A DNA stretch of 64,000 bases, from assembly GCF_014822185.1 (NCBI RefSeq), contig NZ_QVLR01000062.1:164601-228600 (forward strand), in the 5' to 3' direction. Shown one piece after another: positions 53,594 to 64,000 of the stretch; the first letter of the stretch is position 1; every line of letters begins with the position of its first letter. The position numbers were made by a program, and so were the translations under genes. The notes under the pieces are model-generated. The model was given only the letters and a program-made list of their open reading frames with translations. It searched no databases and was not told the origin of the DNA. This stretch comes from Azoarcus sp. Aa7. GTDB taxonomy: Bacteria; Pseudomonadota; Gammaproteobacteria; Burkholderiales; Rhodocyclaceae.

Positions 53594-54960
53594 GACAGAC
53601 TTCCTTTCTTCGCATTCGGGCACGGCAGCAGCGCACTGAGCTCGGTATGGCCGGGCACGGAGCTGACCGCAAGCTTCCCGCCATGATGCTCGATGCGCTC
53701 GCGCATGTTGCGCAGGCCGATGCCGCCGCTGCGCGGGTGGTCGATCCGGGAGGTGTCGAAGCCGCGCCCGTCGTCGGCGATCACGAGGCGGACTGCCCCG
53801 CCCCCGGACGCAAGGGCGATGCGGACGTGCTGGGCGGCGGCGTGACGTTCGATGTTCGTCAATGCTTCCTGCGCGATGCGATACAGCGTCGTCGCACCTG
53901 CCTCGTCGGCGAGCAGGTCGACCTTGCCGATGTCGGCGTCGACGACGATGCCGGTGCGCACGCGGAACTCGTCGAGCAGTTGCCGCAGGGCGGCGGACAG
54001 GCCGAGGTTGTCGAGCAGCGAAGGGCGGAGGTTGTGCGAGATGCTGCGGATCTCGCCGATCGCCACGCCGAGTCCTTCGAGCCCCTTGGTGATATGCTCC
54101 GCGACGTCGTCACGCCCGGCAAGCGCCCGCTCCTTGGCGAGTTCGAGGTGGAACTTGACCGACACCAGCAGCTGGCTGAGGCCGTCGTGCAGGTCGCGTG
54201 CGACGCGCGCGCGCTCCTCCTCGTGCGAGGTAACGATACGCTGTGCGAGCGCCTTCAGCCGGCGGTCGGCGAGCTGGTGTTCGCTGATGTTCAGCGCCAT
54301 GCCGCCGGCGAACACGATGAGCGCCGCAACGATGCCCACGACGGTGAAGCCCAGGACGGTCGCCGCGATACGTGAGGACATCCGCTCGCGCAACTTGCTG
54401 CGGATGCTCTCGACCTCGTCGAGGTAGATGCCGGTCCCGAGCACCCAGCCCCAGCGGTCGAGCTTCACGACATAGCCCAGCTTGTCGGTTTCCTTGCCCG
54501 TCGAAGGTTTGTTCCACTTGCACTGGAGGAACCCGTCGCCGGAAACGGTTGCGGCAATCAGGCGCTGGATCACCGGAAGCCCTTCGGAATCCTTCTTCTC
54601 CCACAGGTTGCGGCCGACGAGTTCCGACTGGCGCGGATGCACGATGTTCAGGCCGGTGATGTCGTAGGCGAAAAAGTAACCGTCGTCGCCGTAGTTCATC
54701 TCGCTGAGGATGCGCTTCGCCTCCGCCTTGGTCGCCTCGTCGTCGCGCCCCGATGAATACAGGTGGTCGATCGAGGTCTGCGCGAGCTGGACGTAGTGCT
54801 GCAGCTCGGCACGCTTCGCCGCGAGCATCGCCTCGTTCAGCACGCTTTCCTGTTGTCGTTCGAGGTCGCGCGCCTGCATCGCGACGAGGATCGCGATCGC
54901 AGCCACCGCCGCGATGAGCGGCAGTACCGCCAGGACGATGACCTTGTGCTTGAGCCGCAA
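53590..54960 (-). CDS. sCache-domain sensor histidine kinase (HisKA_3/NarX-like)
   Basis: About 456 residues from a TTG start (54960) that follows a purine-rich stretch (GGGAGAGGAAGG); the frame opens 20 codons further up. Helix 1 is KHKVIVLAVLPLIAAVAAIAILVAM, then an extracytoplasmic single Cache domain (AKRILSEMNYGDDGYFFAYDITGLNIVHPRQSELVGRNLW, here split; typical sCache_2 wording 'DGYFFAYD'), a second membrane helix, and the kinase: ARVARDLHDGLSQLLVSVKFHLELA with phospho-His, ISHNLRPSLLDNLGLSAAL, and ATP lid DDGRGFDTSR ... GGIGLRNMRERIEHHGG. sCache_2 kinases often sense small carboxylates, which fits control of the pyruvate/peptide carrier gene next door. Confidence 0.88.
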   Translation of the reverse strand: MRLKHKVIVLAVLPLIAAVAAIAILVAMQARDLERQQESVLNEAMLAAKRAELQHYVQLAQTSIDHLYSSGRDDEATKAEAKRILSEMNYGDDGYFFAYDITGLNIVHPRQSELVGRNLWEKKDSEGLPVIQRLIAATVSGDGFLQCKWNKPSTGKETDKLGYVVKLDRWGWVLGTGIYLDEVESIRSKLRERMSSRIAATVLGFTVVGIVAALIVFAGGMALNISEHQLADRRLKALAQRIVTSHEEERARVARDLHDGLSQLLVSVKFHLELAKERALAGRDDVAEHITKGLEGLGVAIGEIRSISHNLRPSLLDNLGLSAALRQLLDEFRVRTGIVVDADIGKVDLLADEAGATTLYRIAQEALTNIERHAAAQHVRIALASGGGAVRLVIADDGRGFDTSRIDHPRSGGIGLRNMRERIEHHGGKLAVSSVPGHTELSALLPCPNAKKGSLS

Positions 54961-55020
54961 GCCTTCCTCTCCCCCGTTACCTGTTCGCGATTGTAGTGCC
55001 GCGCGGCAGTCCCCCGGCAT

Positions 55021-55042
55021 GTCTGCGTAGTACTACGCAGAC
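55021..55042. promoter_or_regulatory. perfect 22-bp palindrome between kinase/regulator pair and cstA
   Basis: The 22 bases are their own exact reverse complement; the left half is GTCTGCGTAGT. It lies 61 bases upstream of the kinase start and 149 bases upstream of cstA, in the divergent region. A related half site (AGTAGTAGTGCG) follows at 55049-55060. Likely operator of the NarL-type regulator encoded next to it. Confidence 0.7.
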
Positions 55043-55190
55043 GCGGAAAGTAGTAGTGCGAATGGTCCGGAGGGCGCCGTTCCGCGACATTAACGAGTGA
55101 TCCCCGGCACACGGGTGCCGGGACCCGGAACCAGATCCGGTAAGACCAGAGCCTGATTCAACGGCCTATCCGGAGAGAGGAGGAGTATAG

Positions 55191-57260
55191 ATGGCCACGC
55201 TGTCGAGACACGCGCTGTGGGCGCTTGTCGGCATCTTCGGCGCTTTCGCGCTCGCATATATCGCACTCAATCGCGGTGAAACGATCAACGCCCTGTGGAT
55301 CGTGGTCGCCGCGGTTTCCGTTTACCTCATCGCGTATCGCTACTACAGCCTGTTCATCGCGAAACGGGTGATGTCGCTGGATCCCGACCGCAGTACCCCG
55401 GCCTGCCGCAACAACGATGGCCTGGACTACGTGCCGACCAACAAGTACGTGCTGTTCGGCCACCATTTCGCCGCCATCGCCGGCGCCGGCCCGCTGGTCG
55501 GCCCGGTGCTTGCGGCGCAGATGGGCTACCTGCCGGGCATGCTGTGGATCCTCGCAGGCGTCGTGCTGGCCGGCGCAGTACAGGACTTCATGGTGCTGTT
55601 CGTGTCCACGCGCCGCGACGGCCGCTCGCTCGGCGATCTGATCAAGTCCGAACTCGGCCCGATCCCCGGCGTGATCGCGCTGTTCGGCACCTTCATGATC
55701 ATGGTGATCATCCTCGCGGTGCTCGCGCTGATCGTCGTGAAGGCCCTGGCCGAAAGCCCGTGGGGCACCTTCACCGTCGCCGCGACGATCCCGATCGCAA
55801 TCTTCATGGGCATCTACGCGCGCTACATCCGCCCGGGCCGTATCGGCGAGATCTCGGTGATCGGCTTCGTGTTGCTGATCGGGGCCATCGTGGGCGGCGG
55901 CAAGATCGCTGCCGACCCCGCGCTGGCGGCGCTGTTCACCTTCACCGGCACGCAACTCACCTGGATGCTGATCGGCTACGGCTTCGTCGCCTCCGTGCTC
56001 CCCGTGTGGCTGCTGCTCGCGCCGCGCGACTACCTGTCGACCTTCCTGAAGATCGGCGCGATCCTCGCGCTCGCGGTCGGCATCCTGTTCGTCGCGCCCG
56101 ACCTCGAAATGCCGGCGGTCACGCGCTTCATCGACGGCACCGGCCCCGCCTGGTCCGGCAGCCTGTTCCCCTTCCTCTTCATCACCATCGCCTGCGGCGC
56201 CGTATCCGGCTTCCATGCGCTGATTTCTTCCGGCACCACGCCGAAGATGATCGAGAACGAGTCGCACATGCCCCTGATCGGCTATGGCGGCATGCTGATG
56301 GAATCGTTCGTCGCGATCATGGCGCTGGTCGCCGCGTCCATCATCGATCCGGGCGTGTATTTCGCGATGAACAGCCCGCTCGCGGTGCTCGGGCCGACGG
56401 CCGAAAGTGCAGCGCAGGTGATCTCGAGCTGGGGCTTCGTCGTCACCCCCGAAACGCTCACCGGCACCGCGGCCGCGGTCGGCGAGAACACGATCATCGC
56501 CCGTGCCGGCGGCGCGCCGACCCTCGCGGTCGGCATGGCGCAGATCTTCTCGAAGATGTTCGGCGGCACCGCGATGATGGGCTTCTGGTACCACTTCGCG
56601 ATCCTGTTCGAGGCGCTCTTCATCCTCACCGCGGTCGATGCCGGTACGCGTGCGGGTCGCTTCATGCTGCAGGACCTGCTCGGCACCTTCGTGCCTGCGA
56701 TGAAGCGCACCGACTCGTGGGCCGGCAACGCGATCGCGACCGCGCTGTGCGTCGCTGCGTGGGGCTACTTCCTCTACCAGGGCGTGGTCGACCCGCTGGG
56801 CGGCATCAATACCTTGTGGCCGCTGTTCGGCATCGCCAACCAGATGCTTGCCGCCGTCGCGTTGATTCTCTGCACGGTCGTGCTGTTCAAGATGAAGCGC
56901 GAACGTTTCGCCTGGGTGACGGTGCTGCCGATGGTGTGGCTGCTCGCCTGCACGCTGACCGCCGGCTGGCAGAAAGTGTTCGACGCCAACCCGAAGATCG
57001 GCTTCCTCGCGCAATCGTCGCGTTACCAGGACGCCCTTGGCCGCGGCGAGTTGCTCGCACCGGCCAAGACGCTGGACCAGATGCATCAGATCATCCTCAA
57101 CAACCAGATCGATGCCGGACTGACCACATTCTTCATGCTCGTCGTGCTGAGCATCCTGGTGTTCGGCGCACGCACCTGCTACCAGGCCTACCGCGCGGCG
57201 CATCCGACCACGCAGGAAGTCGGCGCACCGGGCACAAGCTCGCAGGGCGCTGCGGCGTAA
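55191..57260 (+). CDS. cstA: carbon starvation protein A family transporter (CstA/BtsT)
   Basis: A 689-residue membrane protein with about 16-18 helices. The block [42 protein letters not shown] (split over residues 70-110) is the invariant family signature, and [20 protein letters not shown] is the second. CstA and BtsT (YjiY) import pyruvate and were earlier linked to peptide uptake. A strong ribosome site (GAGAGGAGGAGTATAG) precedes the ATG 55191. It leads a three-gene operon with a YbdD/YjiX protein and a CobW GTPase, the same order as yjiY-yjiX-yjiA in E. coli. Confidence 0.93.
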   Translation: MATLSRHALWALVGIFGAFALAYIALNRGETINALWIVVAAVSVYLIAYRYYSLFIAKRVMSLDPDRSTPACRNNDGLDYVPTNKYVLFGHHFAAIAGAGPLVGPVLAAQMGYLPGMLWILAGVVLAGAVQDFMVLFVSTRRDGRSLGDLIKSELGPIPGVIALFGTFMIMVIILAVLALIVVKALAESPWGTFTVAATIPIAIFMGIYARYIRPGRIGEISVIGFVLLIGAIVGGGKIAADPALAALFTFTGTQLTWMLIGYGFVASVLPVWLLLAPRDYLSTFLKIGAILALAVGILFVAPDLEMPAVTRFIDGTGPAWSGSLFPFLFITIACGAVSGFHALISSGTTPKMIENESHMPLIGYGGMLMESFVAIMALVAASIIDPGVYFAMNSPLAVLGPTAESAAQVISSWGFVVTPETLTGTAAAVGENTIIARAGGAPTLAVGMAQIFSKMFGGTAMMGFWYHFAILFEALFILTAVDAGTRAGRFMLQDLLGTFVPAMKRTDSWAGNAIATALCVAAWGYFLYQGVVDPLGGINTLWPLFGIANQMLAAVALILCTVVLFKMKRERFAWVTVLPMVWLLACTLTAGWQKVFDANPKIGFLAQSSRYQDALGRGELLAPAKTLDQMHQIILNNQIDAGLTTFFMLVVLSILVFGARTCYQAYRAAHPTTQEVGAPGTSSQGAAA

Positions 57261-57264
57261 GCCC

Positions 57265-57459
57265 GTGTTCAACGACCTCTCCAAGCTGGGCAAGTATCTC
57301 GGGCAGGCCGCCCGCCTGATGGTGGGCCTGCCCGACTACGATACCTACGTCGCGCACATGAAGGCGACACACCCGGACCAGCCGGTGATGAGCTACGAGG
57401 AGTTCTTCCGCGAGCGTCAGGAAGCGCGCTACGGCGGTGGCACTGGCCGCTGCTGCTGA
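57265..57459 (+). CDS. YbdD/YjiX family small protein (DUF466)
   Basis: A 64-residue protein with a GTG start four bases after the cstA stop. [50 protein letters not shown] is the full DUF466 pattern (split across the length), ending GRCC. The family always accompanies CstA/BtsT transporters and has been proposed to be needed for transport; mechanism unknown. Confidence 0.93.
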   Translation: MFNDLSKLGKYLGQAARLMVGLPDYDTYVAHMKATHPDQPVMSYEEFFRERQEARYGGGTGRCC

Positions 57460-57497
57460 GGCACCGCTGAGACACCAGAACGGACCAAGGATCGACC

Positions 57498-58532
<1,035 letters not shown>

Positions 58533-58537
58533 GGCGG

Positions 58538-59743
58538 TCATCGTGATCCGGAATCCACGAAGGTCGACCGCCGCACTTCCCAGTCGGCGATCCAGTCCGG
58601 TATCTGCTCGGGCGGCAGAGCCTTCGCGATGAACCAGCCCTGCGCCAGTTCGCAACCGATGGTGCGCAGGAAATCCCAGTCCTCCCGGTCCTCGACCCCT
58701 TCGGCAACCGTCTTCATGCCGAGCTGGCGTGCCATTCCGAGGCTCGCCTCCAGGATCGCGCGCAGCGAGGCGTCGCGCCACGCACCATGCACAAAGCCGC
58801 GGTCGACCTTCAACTCGCTGAACGGGATGTCGCGCAGCTGGGCGAGCGAGGAGTGCCCGGTGCCGAAGTCGTCGATCGACAATCCGATGCGCTTGAGCCG
58901 CAGGCGCGCCAGCACTTCCAGCGGCGTCAGCGGATCCTTCATCAGGCGGCTTTCCGTCACCTCCAACAACAGGCCGCTTGCCGCGATACCGGCCTCGCTG
59001 ACGGCGCGTTCGACGAAATCGGGGAAGTCCAGCGAGACCAGATTGTCCATCGACACGTTGACCGCAACCTGCAGCGGAAGGCCGTCGTCGCGCCACGCGC
59101 GCGCGTGGCGCAAGGCCGTGCGCAACACCGATCGCGTCAGCTCGTTGATCAGTCCGCTCTCTTCGGCAGCCGGAATGAACAGATCGGGGAAAATCAGTCC
59201 GTCCTGCGGGTGCTGCCAGCGTACCAGGGTCTCGATCCCGGTGACGGCCCCCGATGCGAGTTCGACCTTGGGTTGGTAATGGTTGACGAGCTCGCCATCG
59301 GCTATCGCCTGCCGCAGGCGCTCGGCGGAGTAGGCCTTGCGTTCCGCAGACGGCTGGGCGGGGCTGTGCGCGCCGGCGCTTGCGAGTATTTGCCTGAGCC
59401 TGTCGATCGATACCGGTTTGTTGAGCGCGCCGAGTACCTTCAGCTTGTGGGCGCGGGCGAGCTTCGCCGCGGTCTGCACGACCCGCTCGTCCTCGCCGCT
59501 GACCAGCACCAGACCGCCCGCATAACCCACGCGCACGAGGTGACGGACGAACTCGACGCCGTCCATTTCCGGCATCTGCAGGTCGCAGAAAATCAGATCG
59601 GCACTTTCTCCCGGACGCCCGAGCAGCGACAGGGCCTCCTGCGCGCTCGCGCAGGGCTGCACGCGTTCGAAACCCAAGCGCCCGAGCTGGTGTACGAGGA
59701 GCTTTCGTACGAAAGGCTCGTCATCGATCACGAGTATATTCAT
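58538..59743 (-). CDS. receiver-EAL domain protein, c-di-GMP phosphodiesterase-like
   Basis: A 401-residue response regulator. The receiver (residues 1-125) has MNILVIDDEPFVRKLL, phospho-Asp in LIFCDLQMPEMDGVEF, Thr-region LVLVSGED and Lys in GALNKPVS. The EAL domain (from about 145) reads NHYQPKVELASGAVTGIETLVRW, so the EAL triplet is ETL; metal and catalytic positions later are kept (NVSMDNL, LLLEVTESRL, LSIDDFGTGHSSLAQL, KVDRGFV, KTVAEGVED). It should hydrolyse c-di-GMP to pGpG. Translation is coupled by ATGA overlap (59740-59743) with the upstream hybrid kinase, which is therefore the likely phosphodonor. It converges with the GTPase gene, five bases apart. Confidence 0.9.
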   Translation of the reverse strand: MNILVIDDEPFVRKLLVHQLGRLGFERVQPCASAQEALSLLGRPGESADLIFCDLQMPEMDGVEFVRHLVRVGYAGGLVLVSGEDERVVQTAAKLARAHKLKVLGALNKPVSIDRLRQILASAGAHSPAQPSAERKAYSAERLRQAIADGELVNHYQPKVELASGAVTGIETLVRWQHPQDGLIFPDLFIPAAEESGLINELTRSVLRTALRHARAWRDDGLPLQVAVNVSMDNLVSLDFPDFVERAVSEAGIAASGLLLEVTESRLMKDPLTPLEVLARLRLKRIGLSIDDFGTGHSSLAQLRDIPFSELKVDRGFVHGAWRDASLRAILEASLGMARQLGMKTVAEGVEDREDWDFLRTIGCELAQGWFIAKALPPEQIPDWIADWEVRRSTFVDSGSR

Positions 59744-62700
59744 TGCCTACCCCCGACTGCGGGATTCGATTCGTTCAGCGGTTCGGACAACAGTGCGGCG
59801 ATAAGGGTTTCGGTCGCGATGACCACCTCGTCGAATCGCCCCATCTCCAGCTCCAGCGCAACCGGATCCGCAACCCGGACCGCGCTCTCGATGCGGTTGC
59901 ACAGGTCCCCCAGGGCCAGGGCGCCGACGGCCCGCGACGAAGACTTGAGCTTATGGGAGCAGGCGGCTACCAAGCTGCTGTCCCGTGCGGCGAATGCAGT
60001 CCGCGCTTCCGCAACCAGGCCTCTTGCCGACGCGAGATAGTCGCCCAGGAACTCGCGAATGACGACCGGGTCGTCCCCCACCAGTCCGCCCAGCACCGAC
60101 ACATCGAGGATCGGCAGCGCGGACGCCGAGGCGTCCGGCGCCGGCCCGGAGGTAACCTGCTCCGCCGTCGCAACCGCCGTATCCTGCCGCGGCAGCCATC
60201 GTTCGAGATGCGCGCCGAGCACATCGAGCCTGACCGGTTTCGTCAGGTAATCGTCCATCCCCGCTTCGAGCGCCCGTCTTGATTCGCCCTGCAGGGCATT
60301 CGCCGTGAGCGCCACGATCGGTATGCGCGCCGCACCATCTTCCGCCTCGCGGATCGCCTTCGTCAGACTGTATCCGTCCATGTTCGGCATGTGCAGGTCC
60401 GTCAGGATCAGCGCATAGCCGCCGCGCTGCCACATGCGCAGGGCTTCGGCCCCGTCGTCGGCGATTTCCGCGGCCTGGCCGAGCAGCGCGAGTTGTTCGA
60501 GGATCACTTTCTTGTTGATCTCGTCATCGTCGGCGACGAGGATCAGGCGCCCCTGCCGGCGTGCCTCGGCGACGCTCGGCGCTTTCTTCGTCGCCGGCAC
60601 GGCGGTCTCGGTGGGCACTGCGTGGAAGATTTCCGGCGACGCACGCCCGGCAGCGACTGCTACGGCGCGCAGCAGCGACTGGCGGCGCAGCGCGTTGCCG
60701 TCCAGCATGACCGTGTCGGGACCCGTGATGCGCGGACGCCGGCGCCTGCCGCGCGTGATCCTGACGCGAGCTGCAGCACTCGCGCCGAGTGCCTTGTCGC
60801 TTCCCGCATTCTGCCCCTCGCCGGCAAAGTCGATCAGCACCACCGGTGCGGTCAGGTTCGCCGCCTTGACACCGGCTGCAGCCTCGTCGTGCGCCGCGAA
60901 CACGTTTGCGCCAGCGTGCTCCAGATACACGCGAAGGTCCACGGTGTTGAGTTCCGGGCTGTCGACGACGACGCAGTTCACCCCGCCAAGCTCCGGCAGG
61001 TTGGGCACCGGCTGTGCGTCCGATTGCACGAAGGGGACGGTCACCACGAACGTCGATCCGTTTCCCGGCTCGCTGTGAAGCTTGATCTCGCCCCGCATCA
61101 GGTTCACGAGTCGCCAGCAGATCGCAAGGCCGAGGCCGGTTCCGCCGAAGCGGCGCGTCGTGGAGGTTTCCGCCTGGGTGAAGGGATTGAACAGTTCCTC
61201 CACCTTGCCCGGATCGATGCCGATGCCGTTGTCCGCGATCGCGAACGCGAGCCGCAGGGGCGCGGTATCGGCCACCGTCACGCGGACCGACACCCGCCCG
61301 CGCACCTGCGGCCGGCCGGACGAGAACTTGATCGCGTTGCCGACCAGGTTGTAGAGGACCTGCCGCAGCCGCAGCTCGTCGGCCTGCACCCGCCCGGGCA
61401 CCTCCGGCGCCACGAACACCGACAGATCCACCTTGCGCCGGGCCGCCACCGGAAGAAGCGAACCGGTCACGCCTTCGACCAGATCCGCGATCGATACCGC
61501 CTCGATGTCGAGTTCCAGCCGGCCCGCCTCGATCTTCGAGAAATCGAGGATGTCGTCGATGATGCGCAACAGCGTCGATGACGATTCGCGAATCGTTGCG
61601 ACCAGATCGGCCTGATGATCCGACATCTGGCTGCGTGCGAGCACTTCGACCAAACCGATCACCCCGTTCATCGGCGTGCGGATCTCATGGCTCATCGTGG
61701 CCAGGAAGGCCGATTTCGCCCGATTCGCCTGCTCCGCGTCTTCCCGCGCCTGCGTCAGTGCGGCGACCAGTGCCTTGCGCGCACCGATGTCCCGCAGCGT
61801 GCCGATGAAAAACTGCTCGTCGCGCACGCGGTACTCGGCAATGCTCAACTCCAGCGTGATCGGGTGGCCGAGCTTGTGCTTCCCCTCCACCTCGCGGGTC
61901 GTTCCGATGATGTGCCTGACGCCGGTCTTCAGGTAGCGCGCCAGGTAATCGTCGTGCCGTTCCCGATGCGGCGAAGGCATCAGCAGCGAGACATTGTTCC
62001 CGATGACTTCATCACGCGCATATCCGAACACCGTCTCGACGGCAGCGTTCGCCCCGTGGACGATCCCCCGCGCGTCGATGGTCACGACGCACTCGAGCAG
62101 ATTGTCCAGTGCCGCACGGAGCTCCTCCTGCTTCGCACCGAGCGCATCCAGGGCCGTCTGGCGCTCCGCGACGCGACGGGTCAGTTCGGCGTTGAGCTCG
62201 CGCAGGTGCTGGGCAGTCTCGTACCGTTGCGTGCAATCGCTCGCCGTCGCGAGTATCACCCCACCCGGCTGCGGCAAGGCTTTCCACTCCAGCCAGCGCC
62301 ACGTACCGTCCTTGCAGCGATAGCGATTCTCGAAACCGATCGTCGTTTCCCCGTGGGCGAGGTGATCCAGCACCGCGAGCGTCGCCTCGACGTCGTCGGC
62401 ATGCACGAAATCGAGGAAGGGCCGCGACAGGAACGCCTCGTCGCTCCAGCCGAGCGTCCGGCTGAAGGCCGGATTCACGCGTTTGAAATACCCGTCCACG
62501 CCTGCAATGCCGATCAGATCGAGCGACAGATCGAAGATGCGGTCACGCTCGTCCTCCGCGGCCAGCCGGGCATCGAGCGCGCGCTTGAGGTCGACGGTGC
62601 GCTCGGCCACCTCCGCCTCGATGGCCGCCGTGTGGCCGGCGCCGCTCAGTGCGACATAGGCCACGAGCATGGCCGCAAGAACCGAAAAGACCTGATAGAT

Positions 62701-64000
62701 CCGCTCCTCGCCCCGATAACCCGCGTATCCGGCCGATCCGTCAGCCGCCATGTCCAGACCGAGCGTCCGCCCGCCGAACTTGATCTCCTTGCGCACGGAT
62801 GGCGTCACGCCCGGCCGCATTTCATCGAGCAAGGTCTGTGCGGGTTCGCCGGCCGTCACGTCCGATACGCGGAAACCGATGCTCCGCGCACGCGCGGCGT
62901 CGGCCAGCGGACCGAACAGTTGCACGACGTCGAAGACACCCACGACATGGCCCAGCAGACCATCGGTTCCGGCCCGCCCGGCACCGATCCATGAAGCGCG
63001 CGCCACGCCACGCACCGGCTGGAACACGAGCAGCGCCATGCGTTTCGTCCGCAGCAACGGTATCGCGCGAACCAGTTGGGCCACGCCGCTTTCCGTCGCG
63101 CGCTCCATCTCGATGCGCCGACGCGGATCACGGCCGTGGTCGAGTCCCAGGACGCGCCGGCCTTCTCCCGCGGGTGCAGTGTACAGGACGGGGAAATAAT
63201 CCGGCCGCTCCGTGGTCGGTCGCGGCTTGCCGTCCTCGCCGACCTCGCCGATGTAATAGTCGTGCATGCCCCCGGTGCGGACTGCCCGTTCGAAGCGCCC
63301 GCGTTCGTCATGCAGAACGCGTGGCGCCCAATCGATCGACATCACAGCCGGATGCCGGGTGATCCATGCCGTGAACCTCGCAAACTCGTCCGCGGTCACA
63401 ACCGAACTCGCGCTGATGAAGCGCTCGACCCCTTCGAGCGGGACGATGACGCCCGGCAGGGGAAGAAAACCGATCTCGAACACCTCGTCCATCCGCTGGG
63501 CGATTTCCGCGCGTTTGCGGCCCTCCTCGAGGCGGGCGACACTGAAGCTGCCGGCCGACAGGATTGCGACGGCGACGAGCAACAGGAGGGAAATCCTCGT
63601 TCCCCCGCCCCGGCGCCCCCAGAGGCGGAGCGCTCCCGGCCATGCCAGCAGCACCAGCGGTGCGAACAGCAATACTCCCTGCGTGTCACCGGCCCACCAG
63701 GTCAGCCACTCGCCCGGCGCATCCGACCGGGCAATGCGCCCTAAGGCGACCAGCGCGCCGACGCCGATGCTCGACGACACCAGACAGGCCAGCGGCCCGG
63801 TCAGCAGCAGGAAACGCGCAATATCCCGATTAGGAGCGGGAAACGATGGCGAACGCAGGAAGCGCCTGCTGAGGCCGGCGCCGAGCACTGCCTGGAGCGT
63901 TGCCCCGGTCGCGCCGATCACGGAAACCAGCGCGCTGGTGGTCGTGCGATCGGGCAGGAAATCGATCAGGAAGGCCCCCAGCCAGACCCCCGGCCAACAC
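59740..64000 (-). CDS. MASE1/CHASE/PAS hybrid sensor histidine kinase with Hpt (5' end outside window)
   Basis: More than 1400 residues; the frame stays open to the right edge of the window, where WPGVWLGAFLIDFLPDR is the known MASE1 membrane-domain pattern, so the start is missing. Order of domains: MASE1 helices, a CHASE extracellular domain (SIDWAPRVLHDERGRFE ... GEGRRVLGLDHGRDP), a membrane helix, two PAS domains (RIFDLSLDLIGIAGVDGYFKR and CVVTIDARGIVHGANAAVE), HisKA with FLATMSHEIRTPMNGVIGL, HATPase (NAIKFSS, ADNGIGIDPGK, RFGGTGLGLAI), a degenerate receiver, a full receiver (LILVADDDEINKKV, LTDLHMPNMDGY, ALTANALQG, DDYLTKPV) and a C-terminal Hpt (ACSHKLKSSSRAVG). It forms a complete phosphorelay ending at the REC-EAL protein. 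Confidence 0.92.
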   Translation of the reverse strand, partial: CWPGVWLGAFLIDFLPDRTTTSALVSVIGATGATLQAVLGAGLSRRFLRSPSFPAPNRDIARFLLLTGPLACLVSSSIGVGALVALGRIARSDAPGEWLTWWAGDTQGVLLFAPLVLLAWPGALRLWGRRGGGTRISLLLLVAVAILSAGSFSVARLEEGRKRAEIAQRMDEVFEIGFLPLPGVIVPLEGVERFISASSVVTADEFARFTAWITRHPAVMSIDWAPRVLHDERGRFERAVRTGGMHDYYIGEVGEDGKPRPTTERPDYFPVLYTAPAGEGRRVLGLDHGRDPRRRIEMERATESGVAQLVRAIPLLRTKRMALLVFQPVRGVARASWIGAGRAGTDGLLGHVVGVFDVVQLFGPLADAARARSIGFRVSDVTAGEPAQTLLDEMRPGVTPSVRKEIKFGGRTLGLDMAADGSAGYAGYRGEERIYQVFSVLAAMLVAYVALSGAGHTAAIEAEVAERTVDLKRALDARLAAEDERDRIFDLSLDLIGIAGVDGYFKRVNPAFSRTLGWSDEAFLSRPFLDFVHADDVEATLAVLDHLAHGETTIGFENRYRCKDGTWRWLEWKALPQPGGVILATASDCTQRYETAQHLRELNAELTRRVAERQTALDALGAKQEELRAALDNLLECVVTIDARGIVHGANAAVETVFGYARDEVIGNNVSLLMPSPHRERHDDYLARYLKTGVRHIIGTTREVEGKHKLGHPITLELSIAEYRVRDEQFFIGTLRDIGARKALVAALTQAREDAEQANRAKSAFLATMSHEIRTPMNGVIGLVEVLARSQMSDHQADLVATIRESSSTLLRIIDDILDFSKIEAGRLELDIEAVSIADLVEGVTGSLLPVAARRKVDLSVFVAPEVPGRVQADELRLRQVLYNLVGNAIKFSSGRPQVRGRVSVRVTVADTAPLRLAFAIADNGIGIDPGKVEELFNPFTQAETSTTRRFGGTGLGLAICWRLVNLMRGEIKLHSEPGNGSTFVVTVPFVQSDAQPVPNLPELGGVNCVVVDSPELNTVDLRVYLEHAGANVFAAHDEAAAGVKAANLTAPVVLIDFAGEGQNAGSDKALGASAAARVRITRGRRRRPRITGPDTVMLDGNALRRQSLLRAVAVAAGRASPEIFHAVPTETAVPATKKAPSVAEARRQGRLILVADDDEINKKVILEQLALLGQAAEIADDGAEALRMWQRGGYALILTDLHMPNMDGYSLTKAIREAEDGAARIPIVALTANALQGESRRALEAGMDDYLTKPVRLDVLGAHLERWLPRQDTAVATAEQVTSGPAPDASASALPILDVSVLGGLVGDDPVVIREFLGDYLASARGLVAEARTAFAARDSSLVAACSHKLKSSSRAVGALALGDLCNRIESAVRVADPVALELEMGRFDEVVIATETLIAALLSEPLNESNPAVGGRQ

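Noticed and set aside
55158..57293. Long minus-strand open frame opposite cstA
   Set aside because: Low-complexity His/Glu/Arg translation caused by GC-rich third positions of cstA; no motif or start signal.

Overview
The window comes from a GC-rich betaproteobacterium of the Azoarcus/Aromatoleum/Thauera group. The main reason is a complete anaerobic benzoate cluster of the Azoarcus 'bzd' type: BzdNOPQ-type class I benzoyl-CoA reductase, a ferredoxin, BzdV oxidoreductase, the ring-cleavage enzymes, benzoate-CoA ligase, and the dedicated HTH/shikimate-kinase-like regulator BzdR. Several general Betaproteobacteria families (DUF1631, HDOD, DUF4124-like) agree. Genes are dense, no insertion sequence, phage or CRISPR array is visible, and nothing looks like a recent insertion apart from two palindromic intergenic repeats inside the bzd operon.

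Layout. 1-2.7 kb: a gene end, a DUF423 membrane protein and a chemoreceptor. 2.9-9.5 kb (+): a heavy-metal RND efflux operon (outer-membrane factor, His-rich membrane protein, adaptor, RND pump, small periplasmic protein) behind a palindromic box resembling metal-responsive two-component operators. 9.5-32.0 kb (-): the benzoate island, read right to left: bzdR, promoter PN, bzdNOPQ, bzdM, bzdSTU, bzdV, a small Cys-rich ORF, bzdWXYZA, a five-gene branched-chain-type ABC importer and an aromatic acid:H+ symporter. 32-41.5 kb: housekeeping and unknown genes (DUF4124-like, ankyrin/NTF2-like, gltX, two identical tRNA-Val(CAC), HDOD, DUF1631, thioesterase, PQQ-type sugar dehydrogenase). 41.7-46.2 kb (+): an unusual stress-type cluster: FmdE-like protein, secreted cupin, two ArsM-like methyltransferases flanking an ECF sigma/anti-sigma pair, thioredoxin. 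46.3-52.9 kb (+): a GntR regulator in one operon with a second branched-chain-type ABC importer and an EamA exporter. 52.9-58.5 kb: a Cache histidine kinase/NarL regulator pair divergent from cstA-ybdD-yjiA. 58.5-64 kb (-): a REC-EAL protein and a truncated MASE1/CHASE/PAS hybrid kinase.

How the genes work together. Benzoate would enter by the symporter or ABC importer, be activated by BzdA, and be dearomatised by BzdNOPQ with electrons from ferredoxin BzdM, itself reduced by BzdV. BzdW, BzdX and BzdY then hydrate, oxidise and hydrolytically open the ring. Promoter PN carries nine TGCA motifs (BzdR-type sites) around an FNR/AcpR-type box placed where a class II activator should sit, so oxygen and benzoyl-CoA control can both be read from the DNA.

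The best candidates for undescribed biology are: the ECF/methyltransferase/FmdE/cupin cluster, with a candidate ECF promoter (GGAACC-N16-CGTC) in front of the cupin; a common acidic C-terminal tail ending in Leu-Phe on BzdN, BzdS and BzdV; the small Cys-rich protein and the bzdSTU genes inside the reductase operon; and a perfect 22-bp palindrome between the kinase/regulator pair and cstA. Everything rests on reading the sequence; no database search was possible.
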